The position numbers were made by a program, and so were the translations under genes. Positions 6,287 through 14,109 of a DNA stretch of 15,729 nt are shown here, piece by piece. Numbering within the stretch: position 1 is the stretch's first letter; each line of letters starts with the position of its first letter. The notes under the pieces are model-generated. The model worked only from the letters and a program-made list of their open reading frames with translations. It did no database searches and had not been told where the DNA came from. This DNA is from UBA3263 sp964508865 (GTDB lineage Bacteria; Bacteroidota; Bacteroidia; Bacteroidales; Muribaculaceae): contig CAZDVP010000031.1 of assembly GCA_964508865.1 (NCBI GenBank), positions 1 to 15,729 on the forward strand, given 5' to 3'.

Positions 6287-7190
6287 TCAGGCGCCGGAAC
6301 GAGTCGGGAATCGGGGTCGTAAAGGCCATTGCGCGGCGCGTTGTCGGGTGAACGAACTTGAGCGACTGCGCGTGCAGGGCCATGCGGTGAATCATCGACG
6401 GGTGGCCGCCATAGCGGCGGTCGCCGCTGATTGGAGTGCCCAGCTCCTTCATGTGAACGCGAATCTGGTTCTTGCGGCCGGTGTCGAGCTCACATTCAAC
6501 CAGCGAGTAGTTGCCGCGGGTGTTGATGGTGCGATAGCGCGTAACGGCCAGCTTGCCGCCCTGGCTGTCGTCGGGCGTGGAGTAGACTTCGTGGCGCGAG
6601 TTTTCGTTGAGATAGCTGCGCACTATTCCTTCGGCAGGCTCGGGAACCCCCTCGACCACACAGAGATACTTGCGCTCCAGAACCATGTTGTTCCAGTTAT
6701 GTTGCAGCGCCTCCTTGGCCTCGATGGTTTTGGCAAATAGCATCAACCCGGAGGTGTCGCGGTCCAGGCGGTGAACAATAAAGAGCTTGTTGCCCGGATG
6801 TTCTTTTTTCAGATAGTCGCGCAAAATGGAGTAGGCGGTTTCGCCGTTCGAGGCTGAGTCGTCGGCCATGGAAAGGAGCCCGTAGCCTTTGTGGATAACG
6901 ATAATCTGGTCGTCTTCGTGGACTATGCGCAGACGCCGGTGGTAGAATTCGCGAAATTCGCGCGTGAGGTTCACCTCAACCTTTTCGCCGGGCAGCAGAG
7001 GGCGGGTGGCCTGAGTGACCACGTTGCCGCTGACGCGAACCTGGCGGTGGGCCAGCATCTGTTTCAGATTGGTGCGCTTGCGGTCGGGCAGCTGTTCGAC
7101 CAGAAAGGTGAGCAGCGGGGTTTCGGGGGCGGTTTCGGCCACCTCGAAGGTTACTATGCGGTCGGGGCGGACCGGGGCTTCGAATTTCAT
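6282..7190 (-). CDS. RluA/RluD-family 23S rRNA-type pseudouridine synthase
   Basis: A 302-residue cytoplasmic enzyme that isomerises uridine to pseudouridine in RNA. It has an N-terminal S4 RNA-binding domain (about 25-75, around DRKRTNLKQMLAHRQVRVSG) and a catalytic domain with the family signature HRLDRDTSGLMLFAK (140-154). Asp143 is the expected nucleophile. Later motifs include ERKYLCVVEG and TGRKNQIRVHMKELG, then GDRRYGG and LHAQSLKFVHP near the end. The length is typical of RluD-like members. The exact target (23S rRNA or tRNA) cannot be decided among RluA/RluC/RluD paralogues. The ATG overlaps the topA stop as ATGA, so translation is probably coupled to topA. An intrinsic terminator follows. 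Confidence 0.93.
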   Translation of the reverse strand: MKFEAPVRPDRIVTFEVAETAPETPLLTFLVEQLPDRKRTNLKQMLAHRQVRVSGNVVTQATRPLLPGEKVEVNLTREFREFYHRRLRIVHEDDQIIVIHKGYGLLSMADDSASNGETAYSILRDYLKKEHPGNKLFIVHRLDRDTSGLMLFAKTIEAKEALQHNWNNMVLERKYLCVVEGVPEPAEGIVRSYLNENSRHEVYSTPDDSQGGKLAVTRYRTINTRGNYSLVECELDTGRKNQIRVHMKELGTPISGDRRYGGHPSMIHRMALHAQSLKFVHPTTRRAMAFTTPIPDSFRRLI

Positions 7191-9520
7191 TTTTTGCGGG
7201 CGGTGCGTTTAGCCTTGGGCGCGGGCTGGTTGGCGATGATTTCGCGACATTGTTCTAAAGTGAGCGCTGCGGGGTCGGCTATGGTTTTGGGAATCTTATA
7301 GTTGGCCTTGTTGAAGCTGATGTAGGGGCCATAGCGGCCGTTAAGAATCTTCAAATCGGGCTCTTCGTCGAACACCTTGAGCTCGCGGTTGGCTTCGTCG
7401 GTGCGCTTCTTTTCAATGAGCTCAACGGCTTGGTCGAGCGTAACCTCTTCGGGCGCAAGGTCTTTGGGAATGGAAACGAACTTGCCGTCGTGTTTAACGT
7501 AGGGGCCGAAGCGGCCAATGGCAACGCTGACTTCCTTATCTTCGAAATCGCCCAGAATGCGCGGAAATTCAAACAGGTTGAGAGCCTCCTCGAGCGTTAT
7601 GGTTGCCAGCGACTGACCTTTGAGCAGCGAGGCGAAGCGAGGCTTTTCCTCGCTCTCGGCGTCGCCGATCTGAACCAGCGGGCCGAAGCGGCCGATTTTA
7701 ACGCTCACCGGCTTGCCCGAGGCGGGGTCGGTGCCGAGCACCCGCTCGCCGACTTTATGTTCGAGGCGAACGTTCATGGCCTTTTCTACCTCGGGGTGGA
7801 ACCGGTCGTAGAAATCGCCGATTTCTTCGTGCCATTCCGACTTGCCTTCGGCAATGTCGTCGAACTTCTCCTCGACCAGCGCCGTGAAGTTATAGTCCAT
7901 GATGTCGGGGAAATATTCGGCCAGGAAGTCGTTAACGACCGTGCCGGTGTCGGTCGGCAGCAGTTTGCCGCGGTCGCCGCCAATGTTTTCCGATTCGGTG
8001 GCGTCGGTTATTGCTCCGCTCTGCGGGTCGAGCGTCAGAACCGAGTATTCGATTTTATGGCCGGGAGTTTCGCCCTTGGCAACGTATTCGCGCTGCTGAA
8101 TGGTTGAAATGGTGGGCGCATAGGTCGAGGGGCGACCAATGCCGAGTTCTTCCATTTTCTTGACCAGGGTGGCTTCGGAATAGCGTGGCGGCTGGGTGGT
8201 GTAGCGCTCGGTGGCGGTGATTTTGGTGGCGTCGAGAATGTCGCCGCTGTTCATCGGGGGGAGGATTGCCGACTGGCCTGAGGCGGAACCTTCGTCGGTG
8301 GCTTCCTGGTAAACGCGTCGGTAGCCGTCAAAGCGGATAACGTCGCCCTGAGCCGAAAAATGCTCGCTGCGGCCGTCGATTTCAATGTCGACCGTGGTGC
8401 GGTCAAGCTCCATGTCGGCCATTTGCGAGGCGATTGCGCGTTCGCGGATCAGGCGGTAGAGCTTAACTTCGCGGTCGCCGCCCTCAATGGTTTCCTTGTC
8501 GATATAGGTTGGGCGGATGGCTTCGTGGGCTTCCTGAGCGCCTTTCGACGAGGTGTGGTAGTGGCGCACCTTCAGGTATTCCTTGCCATATTTTTCCGTA
8601 ACGGTTTGGCTGATTGCGCGGATTGCGAATTCCGACAGGTTCAGCGAGTCGGTTCGCATGTAGGTTATATGGCCCGACTCATAGAGGTCCTGGGCAATAC
8701 GCATTGTCAGCGCCACCGAGAACCCGAGCTTGCGGGCGGCCTCCTGCTGCAGGGTGGAGGTGGTGAATGGGGGCGCGGGCGAGCGTTTAACCGGCTTGGT
8801 TTCAACGCGGCCAACCTTGAAGTTGGCGCCGCGGCAGCTCTGAAGGAACTCCTCGGCGGCGCTGCGGCTGTCCAGACGGCGGCTCAGCGGAGCGCTGAAA
8901 ATGGCTCCGGCCGGAGTGGCAAACGAGGCGTTGACTCTCCAGTATTCTTCGGGAACGAACTCCTTAATCTCTTTTTCGCGGTCAACTATCAGCCTGACGG
9001 CAACGCTCTGAACGCGGCCTGCGCTCAGCGCCGGCTTGATTTTGCGCCAAAGAACCGGGCTCAGCTCAAAACCGACAATGCGGTCCAGAACGCGGCGCGC
9101 CTGCTGGGCGTTGACGCGGTCAAGGTCAATCGTGCGCGGATTCTTGATGGCGTTGAGAATAGCTTCCTTGGTGATTTCGTGGAAAACTATGCGGCGCGTC
9201 TTTTCCGGTTTCAGCCCCAGCACTTCATAGAGGTGCCAGGCAATGGCCTCTCCTTCGCGGTCTTCATCAGACGCGAGCCAGACCATGTCGGCCTTCTTGG
9301 CGGCGGCCTTCAGCTGGCGCACCTGCTCTTTTTTGTCGTCGGGAATTTCATAGTTCGGAGTGAAGTCGCGCAATCCGCTGCCCGACGTTTCCGAGAAACT
9401 TTTTTTTGCAAGGTCGCGGATATGGCCGCGGCTTGAAAGCACCTGATAGTCAGGGCCGAGGAATTTTTCAATGGTTTTGGCTTTTGCCGGTGATTCAACG
9501 ATTACGAGATTTGTTGGCAT
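7187..9520 (-). CDS. topA: DNA topoisomerase I (type IA)
   Basis: A 777-residue TopA, which relaxes negative supercoils by a transient 5'-phosphotyrosine bond. The Toprim domain opens with LVIVESPAKAKTIEKFLG (Glu9) and has the acidic triad in LASDEDREGEAIAWH (about 82-96). The type IA core includes LSAGRVQSVAVRLIVDREK. The active-site tyrosine is Tyr287 in GHITYMRTDS. The C-terminal part has three 'G-R-F/Y-G-P' repeats (VKIGRFGPLVQIG, VAIGRFGPYVKHDGK, LNGRYGPYISF) instead of Cys4 zinc fingers; no CxxC pair is present. The end is Lys/Arg-rich (KAKRTARKK). This domain layout suits Bacteroidota. A good promoter lies just upstream at 9571-9602, and the stop overlaps the pseudouridine synthase start. 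Confidence 0.98.
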   Translation of the reverse strand: MPTNLVIVESPAKAKTIEKFLGPDYQVLSSRGHIRDLAKKSFSETSGSGLRDFTPNYEIPDDKKEQVRQLKAAAKKADMVWLASDEDREGEAIAWHLYEVLGLKPEKTRRIVFHEITKEAILNAIKNPRTIDLDRVNAQQARRVLDRIVGFELSPVLWRKIKPALSAGRVQSVAVRLIVDREKEIKEFVPEEYWRVNASFATPAGAIFSAPLSRRLDSRSAAEEFLQSCRGANFKVGRVETKPVKRSPAPPFTTSTLQQEAARKLGFSVALTMRIAQDLYESGHITYMRTDSLNLSEFAIRAISQTVTEKYGKEYLKVRHYHTSSKGAQEAHEAIRPTYIDKETIEGGDREVKLYRLIRERAIASQMADMELDRTTVDIEIDGRSEHFSAQGDVIRFDGYRRVYQEATDEGSASGQSAILPPMNSGDILDATKITATERYTTQPPRYSEATLVKKMEELGIGRPSTYAPTISTIQQREYVAKGETPGHKIEYSVLTLDPQSGAITDATESENIGGDRGKLLPTDTGTVVNDFLAEYFPDIMDYNFTALVEEKFDDIAEGKSEWHEEIGDFYDRFHPEVEKAMNVRLEHKVGERVLGTDPASGKPVSVKIGRFGPLVQIGDAESEEKPRFASLLKGQSLATITLEEALNLFEFPRILGDFEDKEVSVAIGRFGPYVKHDGKFVSIPKDLAPEEVTLDQAVELIEKKRTDEANRELKVFDEEPDLKILNGRYGPYISFNKANYKIPKTIADPAALTLEQCREIIANQPAPKAKRTARKK

Positions 9521-9570
9521 TATTCTGAATTGTGCGTTGCTGAACGGTTAGGGGTTGTTGTGCGGGGGTG

Positions 9571-9602
9571 CAAAGTTAAGCATAATTTTCTTTGGGTCAA
9601 AA
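9571..9602 (-). promoter_or_regulatory. topA promoter, TTTTG-N19-TAACTTTG
   Basis: On the minus strand the -33 element TTTTG (9602-9598) is followed by 19 nt and the -7 element TAACTTTG (9578-9571), an excellent match to the Bacteroidota TTTG-N19-21-TAnnTTTG promoter. The leader to the topA ATG would be about 45 nt. The -33 element overlaps the stop codon of the upstream PCMD gene. Confidence 0.75.
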
Positions 9603-10544
9603 CTCCAGGCTGATATTGTCGACCAGAAGCTCCATTCCCAGCTGGCCTTCGTAGGCCACACCGCTGCCTGCGGAACACATAACGATCATGTGGGTCGGAG
9701 TGGCGTCGGCGCTGTCCCAGCCCTCCTCCTGAACCGGCACGAGCTTGCCCTTGGAGTTGAGTGCATAGTAGGCGCGGTCGCCGTTGAGCAGACCCATATA
9801 ATTGCGGTAGCCGGGCTGGGCCGACGCGTCGCCGTAGGTAATGGGAATCCGGTGGCCTTTTTCCCAGTCGCGGTTGCCGGTAAAGCGTTCGCGGCCGGTG
9901 CCCACGCGCTTGGCGTGGAGGTTGCCGTCGGCGTCCTCCCAGCGGCGCTGAAGGTAAATGAACACGTCGGCGCTGTCCTTGCCCTTATAGGTCTTTTTGG
10001 AACCGGTGGTGGCGTGGGTGATTATGCCCGTGCCGGGGTCAACAACCTTCAGGTCAAGAACCAGCGCTTTGGGGCGCTTGGTGAACGGTATGCCCATTTC
10101 AAACTTGCTGTAGGGGTTGGAGGTGTTGGAAATCGGCTCATACATCTGGCCTAAGAATATGGAGCCGCTGGCCAGCACTTCGATGTTGACCAGACCGAGC
10201 ACCTTGCAGTTTTCCAGGCGCGTTGTCAGGCGCGCGCACTTGCCGTTGCCGGGGTGGTCGCCCGGAAACACTGAGTTCGACGTCTTGACTATGCCGGCAA
10301 CTTTGGCGTAAACATTGCTCGTTGCCCAGGGCGAGCCGCCCTGATTCTTATAGGCTATGGCGCCGTCGATTGTTTTGGTCGGGGCGATTTCATAGACCTG
10401 CTTGGTGTTGCCGCCGATAATCGACGATTCCTTTATGTTGCGCGTTACCCACTGGTCCATGTTGCCGAACGGAAGCAGTTGCACTTCGCCAAACATCGGA
10501 GTGGCCATTGCGGCCAGGGCGGTCAGAAGTATAAATTTTTTCAT
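9597..10544 (-). CDS. Secreted PCMD-domain protein (putative carbohydrate metabolism domain)
   Basis: A 315-residue protein with a signal peptide (MKKFILLTALAAMATPMFG) and one domain that resembles the PCMD family, known from Bacteroides surface and glycan-related loci. Recognisable points are FGNMDQWVTRNIKES near the N-terminus, FPGDHPGNGKCARLTT in the middle, ASGSIFLGQM, then GIPFTKRPKALVLDLKV. The end carries the family-typical pattern of a small-residue stretch, 'F/YEG', and a final beta strand with V-D-N (AYEGQLGMELLVDNISLEF). The biochemical role of PCMD proteins is not established; a sugar-binding or beta-sandwich role is plausible. The ATG at 10544 is chosen over one 12 codons earlier because it begins the signal peptide. 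It lies 32 nt after the glycosyltransferase stop. I see no lipobox. Confidence 0.78.
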   Translation of the reverse strand: MKKFILLTALAAMATPMFGEVQLLPFGNMDQWVTRNIKESSIIGGNTKQVYEIAPTKTIDGAIAYKNQGGSPWATSNVYAKVAGIVKTSNSVFPGDHPGNGKCARLTTRLENCKVLGLVNIEVLASGSIFLGQMYEPISNTSNPYSKFEMGIPFTKRPKALVLDLKVVDPGTGIITHATTGSKKTYKGKDSADVFIYLQRRWEDADGNLHAKRVGTGRERFTGNRDWEKGHRIPITYGDASAQPGYRNYMGLLNGDRAYYALNSKGKLVPVQEEGWDSADATPTHMIVMCSAGSGVAYEGQLGMELLVDNISLEF

Positions 10545-10558
10545 ATATAATTGTGTTT

Positions 10559-10585
10559 CAATTTTAAATTGTAGCCTCATGAGGC
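10559..10585. promoter_or_regulatory. Two short perfect palindromes in the glycosyltransferase-PCMD gap
   Basis: CAATTTTAAATTG (10559-10571, 6-bp arms around one base) and GCCTCATGAGGC (10574-10585, 12-bp perfect palindrome spanning the glycosyltransferase stop) sit side by side. They could be an operator or small hairpins. No T-run follows on the minus strand strong enough to call a terminator. Confidence 0.3.
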
Positions 10586-11782
10586 CCAGGTGTAGTAGTC
10601 TTTGCGGTTATGGTGTGAGCGCAGCCGCGCAATGGCGTTGGTCAGCGGCCGGCGCAGCATCATCGGGAATACTCCCGCAAAGGCCGGGCGGCAGCGCAGG
10701 ACCTTGAGCGTTTTGCGCCATGTCAGCGAGAGTATAATAACCGTTGCCAGCAGCAGCGCGCCGCTCCAGGCGGCAATAACCCAGTCGCCGGCAAGGGAGC
10801 CTAAGGCTATGGCGGCCGCCGAGCCCAGCAGCAGAAGCCAGCAGGCGGCGCTGCTAACTCCGTAAAACAGCTTCGGTGCAGCCAGATTGCGCCGCGTAAA
10901 CAGCCGGGCCGCACGACCCTGACGGAACTCGCGGCGCGAGGTGGGGTGGGAGTAGCGAACCGCGGCCTGCGCGGCGCAAACAACCCGGGTGTTGGCCCCG
11001 GTGGCGATTTTGGAAATGAAAATGTCGTCGTCGCCGTCGCGCAGATTCAGCGCTCCGCCCATGCCACCAACGCGGAAAAACGCATCGGTGCGGAACGCCA
11101 TGTTGGCGCGGTGGGCGCGCCAGGGGTTGCCCCCCATGGCCGACGAGAGCCAAACAGTTGCGTCGTGGCCGTGGGTAAACGACCGGTAGCGGCGTCCGGC
11201 GCCGGTGTCGAACTTGGTGGCCGGCAGAGCGCTGCCGATAACAACCTCGGTGCGCGGGTCGGAAAATGGCTCGGCCATGCGTGTGAGCCACTGCGTTGAG
11301 TAGAGCCGCGACTCCTCGGTCAGGGCTATGACTACCGGATAGGTGGCGGCCTTGACCCCGAGGGTCAGCGCCAGCTTGCGGCGGCTAACGTTATGCAGAT
11401 TCGCCGGAATGAAGGTTATGCGCAGGTTCGGCCGGTGCTCCAGATGCTTGATGCGGGTAACAACGTCCTTAATGTCGTCGCTCTTGCCGTCGTTGACCAC
11501 TATAACCTCGAAATCCGAGGCAAATTCCTGCTCGAAAATCTTGTGAATGAGCGTTTCGAGGGCTTCGGCATGGTCGCCGGCAACTATAACCACCGACACT
11601 GGCGGCACCTCCGGCTTAGGCGCCGGATTGAACGGGCGCGCCGTTTGCCGCCGGATTTCGGCGCCAACGGCAGCTATGCGCGAGCGGTAGGCCGTAAGCA
11701 GCCACGCGGCCGCAACTAAGGCTATGGCTCCGCAGCTCCAGGCCGCAATTTCTATGGGCGTCAGAATCAGTTCGCTGGTCAT
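10577..11782 (-). CDS. Membrane-anchored family-2 glycosyltransferase
   Basis: A 401-residue GT2-like enzyme, expected to transfer a sugar from a nucleotide-sugar donor at the cytoplasmic face of the inner membrane. An N-terminal membrane segment (about 10-31) is followed by the GT-A domain: VSVVIVAGDHAEALETLI (62-79) and FEVIVVNDGKSDD (91-103). The usual donor-site Asp-x-Asp position reads ALTEESRL (153-160), which is unusual. The acceptor region is ANMAFRTDAFFRVGG...GDDDIFISKI (227-259). Two C-terminal membrane segments lie at about 306-360, and the protein ends in a basic tail. The Q-x-x-R-W motif of processive synthases is replaced by GRAARLFTRR, so it is probably not a processive synthase. 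The ATG at 11782 overlaps the lgt stop as ATGA; the longer open frame upstream lies inside lgt. Product and acceptor are unknown. Confidence 0.86.
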   Translation of the reverse strand: MTSELILTPIEIAAWSCGAIALVAAAWLLTAYRSRIAAVGAEIRRQTARPFNPAPKPEVPPVSVVIVAGDHAEALETLIHKIFEQEFASDFEVIVVNDGKSDDIKDVVTRIKHLEHRPNLRITFIPANLHNVSRRKLALTLGVKAATYPVVIALTEESRLYSTQWLTRMAEPFSDPRTEVVIGSALPATKFDTGAGRRYRSFTHGHDATVWLSSAMGGNPWRAHRANMAFRTDAFFRVGGMGGALNLRDGDDDIFISKIATGANTRVVCAAQAAVRYSHPTSRREFRQGRAARLFTRRNLAAPKLFYGVSSAACWLLLLGSAAAIALGSLAGDWVIAAWSGALLLATVIILSLTWRKTLKVLRCRPAFAGVFPMMLRRPLTNAIARLRSHHNRKDYYTWAS

Positions 11783-12831
11783 TTCTTGGATTTGGTTCCC
11801 TCGTCGGGAAACTTGTTGGGGAACGTGAGTTTCAATCGCGGGTGGGTCATTGCGTAATAGACGCAAAGAATCCCCGCCAATATAAAGGGAACGCTCAAAA
11901 GCTGCCCCATGTTCAGTGTCATTGCGCGTTCAAACTCTTCCTGAGGGTTCTTGACGAACTCAATCAGCAGGCGCGGCAGGAAAATACCGATCAGAAAAAC
12001 CCCGAAAATCAATCCCGGGCGCTCCTGGGCATTCTTTTTCCAATACATCCACATCAGCAGCACGAACAGCCCCAGATAGCAGGCCGCTTCATATATCTGA
12101 GTGGGGTGGCAGGCCGAGTCGGTGGGCGCATAGAGCGTTTGCCATTCGCGGCTCAGCGGATATTTGAAGCCCCAGGGCAGGGTGGTGGCGGTGCCGAAAA
12201 TTTCGGAATTAAACAGGTTGCCCAAGCGAATCAGACAGCCAACCAGGGCTATGGCAATCACCAGGCGGTCAAAAGTCCACATCGGCGAGCGCTTGGTAAC
12301 CGCCTTGGAGTAAATGAAAATGGCAATGATGATGGCTATTGTGCCGCCATGGCTCGCCAGGCCTCCCTCCCAGAAGGCAATGATTTTGTCGGGGTGAGCG
12401 CTATAGTAGTCCCACTCGTAGAAAAACACGTGGCCCAGACGCGCGCCAACAATAGTGGCCACCGCAACATAAATCAGCAGCGTGGGCAGCCAGCTCTCCG
12501 GCGCGCCTTCGTGGCGAAAAATGTGCCAGACAATGCGATAGCCAGCAATGAAGCCGACCAGAAACATCAGCCCGTACCAGCGAACGGCAATCGGGCCGAA
12601 CGTCAGCCCCTCGGGGTTGTTGGCCTTGACGGCCAGAAAAAAGCCGATCAGGCCGGCAATTATGGTGCCGCTCCAGTCGGCCTGCTTGCGACGGCGGTCG
12701 ATAACGCGGTCGGCTATGAGCCAGACAACACACAGCAAAACACCTATAATCAGCATTTTGGGCGTCAGATGAAGACTGTCGACCCTGAAAATTTCAGGCC
12801 TGACATTCCACGTAATGAATCCGAGTGTCAT
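11779..12831 (-). CDS. lgt: Phosphatidylglycerol:prolipoprotein diacylglyceryl transferase, with N-terminal insertion
   Basis: Lgt moves diacylglycerol from phosphatidylglycerol to the lipobox cysteine of pre-prolipoproteins, the first step of lipoprotein maturation in the inner membrane. Family motifs are clear: RWYGLMFLVGF (84-94), GARLGHVFFYEWDYY (129-143), WEGGLASHGG (154-163, His161 matching the essential E. coli His103), IRLGNLFNSEIFG (201-213, Arg202), HPTQIYEA (242-249) and LPRLLIEFVK (285-294). It has 350 residues against about 270-300 for most Lgt. The excess is near the N-terminus: PEIF (12-15), which normally lies some 12 residues before the R-W-Y-G motif, is here about 70 residues away, with two extra hydrophobic segments (about 25-44 and 56-70). 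It is first in a probable operon with the glycosyltransferase and PCMD genes and has its own promoter. Confidence 0.96.
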   Translation of the reverse strand: MTLGFITWNVRPEIFRVDSLHLTPKMLIIGVLLCVVWLIADRVIDRRRKQADWSGTIIAGLIGFFLAVKANNPEGLTFGPIAVRWYGLMFLVGFIAGYRIVWHIFRHEGAPESWLPTLLIYVAVATIVGARLGHVFFYEWDYYSAHPDKIIAFWEGGLASHGGTIAIIIAIFIYSKAVTKRSPMWTFDRLVIAIALVGCLIRLGNLFNSEIFGTATTLPWGFKYPLSREWQTLYAPTDSACHPTQIYEAACYLGLFVLLMWMYWKKNAQERPGLIFGVFLIGIFLPRLLIEFVKNPQEEFERAMTLNMGQLLSVPFILAGILCVYYAMTHPRLKLTFPNKFPDEGTKSKK

Positions 12832-12857
12832 ACGAAAAAATCAAAGTTTTGTGGCCG

Positions 12858-12889
12858 CAAATCTACAAAAATCCCGCCAAACCACCAAA
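12858..12889 (-). promoter_or_regulatory. lgt promoter, TTTG-N20-TAGATTTG
   Basis: On the minus strand TTTG (12889-12886), 20 nt, then TAGATTTG (12865-12858) fits the Bacteroidota TTTG-N19-21-TAnnTTTG consensus. It gives a leader of about 20 nt to the lgt ATG at 12831. It lies in the 99-nt divergent gap shared with the sigma-54 activator gene. Confidence 0.7.
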
Positions 12890-12917
12890 GAACACACCTT
12901 AATACAAAAAAATTTCG

Positions 12918-12925
12918 TAACTTTG
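12918..12925 (+). promoter_or_regulatory. -7 box (TAACTTTG) immediately before the sigma-54 activator gene
   Basis: TAACTTTG matches TAnnTTTG and ends only 5 nt before the ATG at 12931, so the transcript would be leaderless or nearly so. No TTTG is seen at the right spacing upstream, though the region is A-rich. Confidence 0.55.
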
Positions 12926-12930
12926 CACTG

Positions 12931-14109
12931 ATGAATCAGGTCACTCAGGCAGACATCAAAGCCGCCATGCAGCGGCTCGGCATCGTCGGCACTTCGCCGG
13001 CGCTGCTCGAAGCGGTTGGCCGCGCGTTGCGCGTGGCCCCGATTGACCTGTCGGTGCTCGTTATCGGCGAAAGCGGCTCCGGCAAGGAGTTCTTCCCCAA
13101 ACTGATTCACTCCTACGGTGCTCGCAAGCATGCTCCCTACATCGCGGTGAACTGCGGCGCCATTCCCGAAGGCACAATCGACTCCGAGCTCTTCGGCCAC
13201 GAAAAAGGCGCCTTCACCGGGGCTGTGGCTTCCCGCAAGGGCTACTTCGAGGAAGCCAACGGCGGCACTATTTTCCTCGACGAGGTGGCCGAACTGCCGC
13301 TCACAACCCAGGCCCGGCTGCTGCGCGTGCTCGAAACCGGCGAGTTCATCAAGGTGGGCTCCTCGACCGTGCAGAAAACCAACATCCGCATCGTGGCCGC
13401 AACAAACGTCGACATGGCCAAGGCGGTTGCCGAAGGCCGCTTCCGCGAAGACCTGTTCTATCGGCTCTCGACCGTGCAGATCAACGTTCCGCCCCTGCGC
13501 GACCGCGGCAACGACATCATTCTGCTGGCCCGGAAATTTGCCGCCGACTTTGCCGAAAAATATTCCACTCCCGAACTGCAGCTGACCGACTCGGCCCGCT
13601 CGCTGATGCTGGCCTATCGCTGGCCCGGCAACGTCAGGCAGCTCAAAAACGTTGTTGAGCAGCTGGCCCTGTTCGAGGCCGACGAACCCATTGACCGCGA
13701 GCGCCTTCATGCCTATCTGCCCGATGCGGTCTATTCGCCCGCGCTGGCCGGCCATGCCTCTGCCGCCGGCGGCGATGCCTACGCCCGCGAGCGCGACATG
13801 CTTTTCAACCTGATTTTTTCGCTCCGCTCCGAGGTCGACGAGCTGCGCGCCCGCCTCGGTCAGCCGATTGCCCAGGCACCAAAGGAAACGCCCCTGCTCC
13901 CTCATTTCGCCGAAAGCGCTCCCGCTGCTGCCGATGCTCCATTCACCCCCTTCACCGAGGCTACTCCCCGCTCGCTCGAAGACAACGAGCGCGAAATGAT
14001 TCGCGAAAGCCTCGAACGCAACGGCGGCCGGCGAAAAGCAACTGCCGACGAGCTCAACATCAGCGAACGAACCCTCTATCGCAAAATCCGTGAATATGGC
14101 CTGGAGTAA
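12931..14109 (+). CDS. Sigma-54-dependent transcriptional activator without N-terminal sensor domain
   Basis: A 392-residue bacterial enhancer-binding protein that remodels RNA polymerase-sigma54 by ATP hydrolysis. After about 20 unclassified residues comes the AAA+ domain (about 20-245): Walker A GESGSGKE (46-53), the sigma54-contacting GAFTGA loop (93-98), Walker B GGTIFLDEVAELP (111-123), arginine-finger region FREDLFYRLS (171-180) and WPGNVRQLKN (231-240). A linker of about 100 residues (Ala/Pro-rich) leads to a C-terminal Fis-type helix-turn-helix (about 350-392, KATADELNISERTLYRKIREYG). There is no response-receiver, PAS or GAF domain, so activity must be controlled by level, by a partner, or not at all. 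The ATG at 12931 is chosen from the promoter position and domain start; the frame is open far upstream, but only antisense to lgt. It overlaps lptE. Confidence 0.95.
   Translation: MNQVTQADIKAAMQRLGIVGTSPALLEAVGRALRVAPIDLSVLVIGESGSGKEFFPKLIHSYGARKHAPYIAVNCGAIPEGTIDSELFGHEKGAFTGAVASRKGYFEEANGGTIFLDEVAELPLTTQARLLRVLETGEFIKVGSSTVQKTNIRIVAATNVDMAKAVAEGRFREDLFYRLSTVQINVPPLRDRGNDIILLARKFAADFAEKYSTPELQLTDSARSLMLAYRWPGNVRQLKNVVEQLALFEADEPIDRERLHAYLPDAVYSPALAGHASAAGGDAYARERDMLFNLIFSLRSEVDELRARLGQPIAQAPKETPLLPHFAESAPAAADAPFTPFTEATPRSLEDNEREMIRESLERNGGRRKATADELNISERTLYRKIREYGLE

Noticed and set aside
8360..9436. A 358-codon plus-strand open frame opposite topA
   Set aside because: It is a shadow of a highly conserved gene, with no start signal and no recognisable domain.
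11842..12930. Plus-strand open frame that extends the sigma-54 activator about 363 codons upstream
   Set aside because: It lies antisense to lgt, its translation is low-complexity and lacks any domain, and a promoter box sits just before the ATG at 12931. The open frame follows from GC-rich codon bias.
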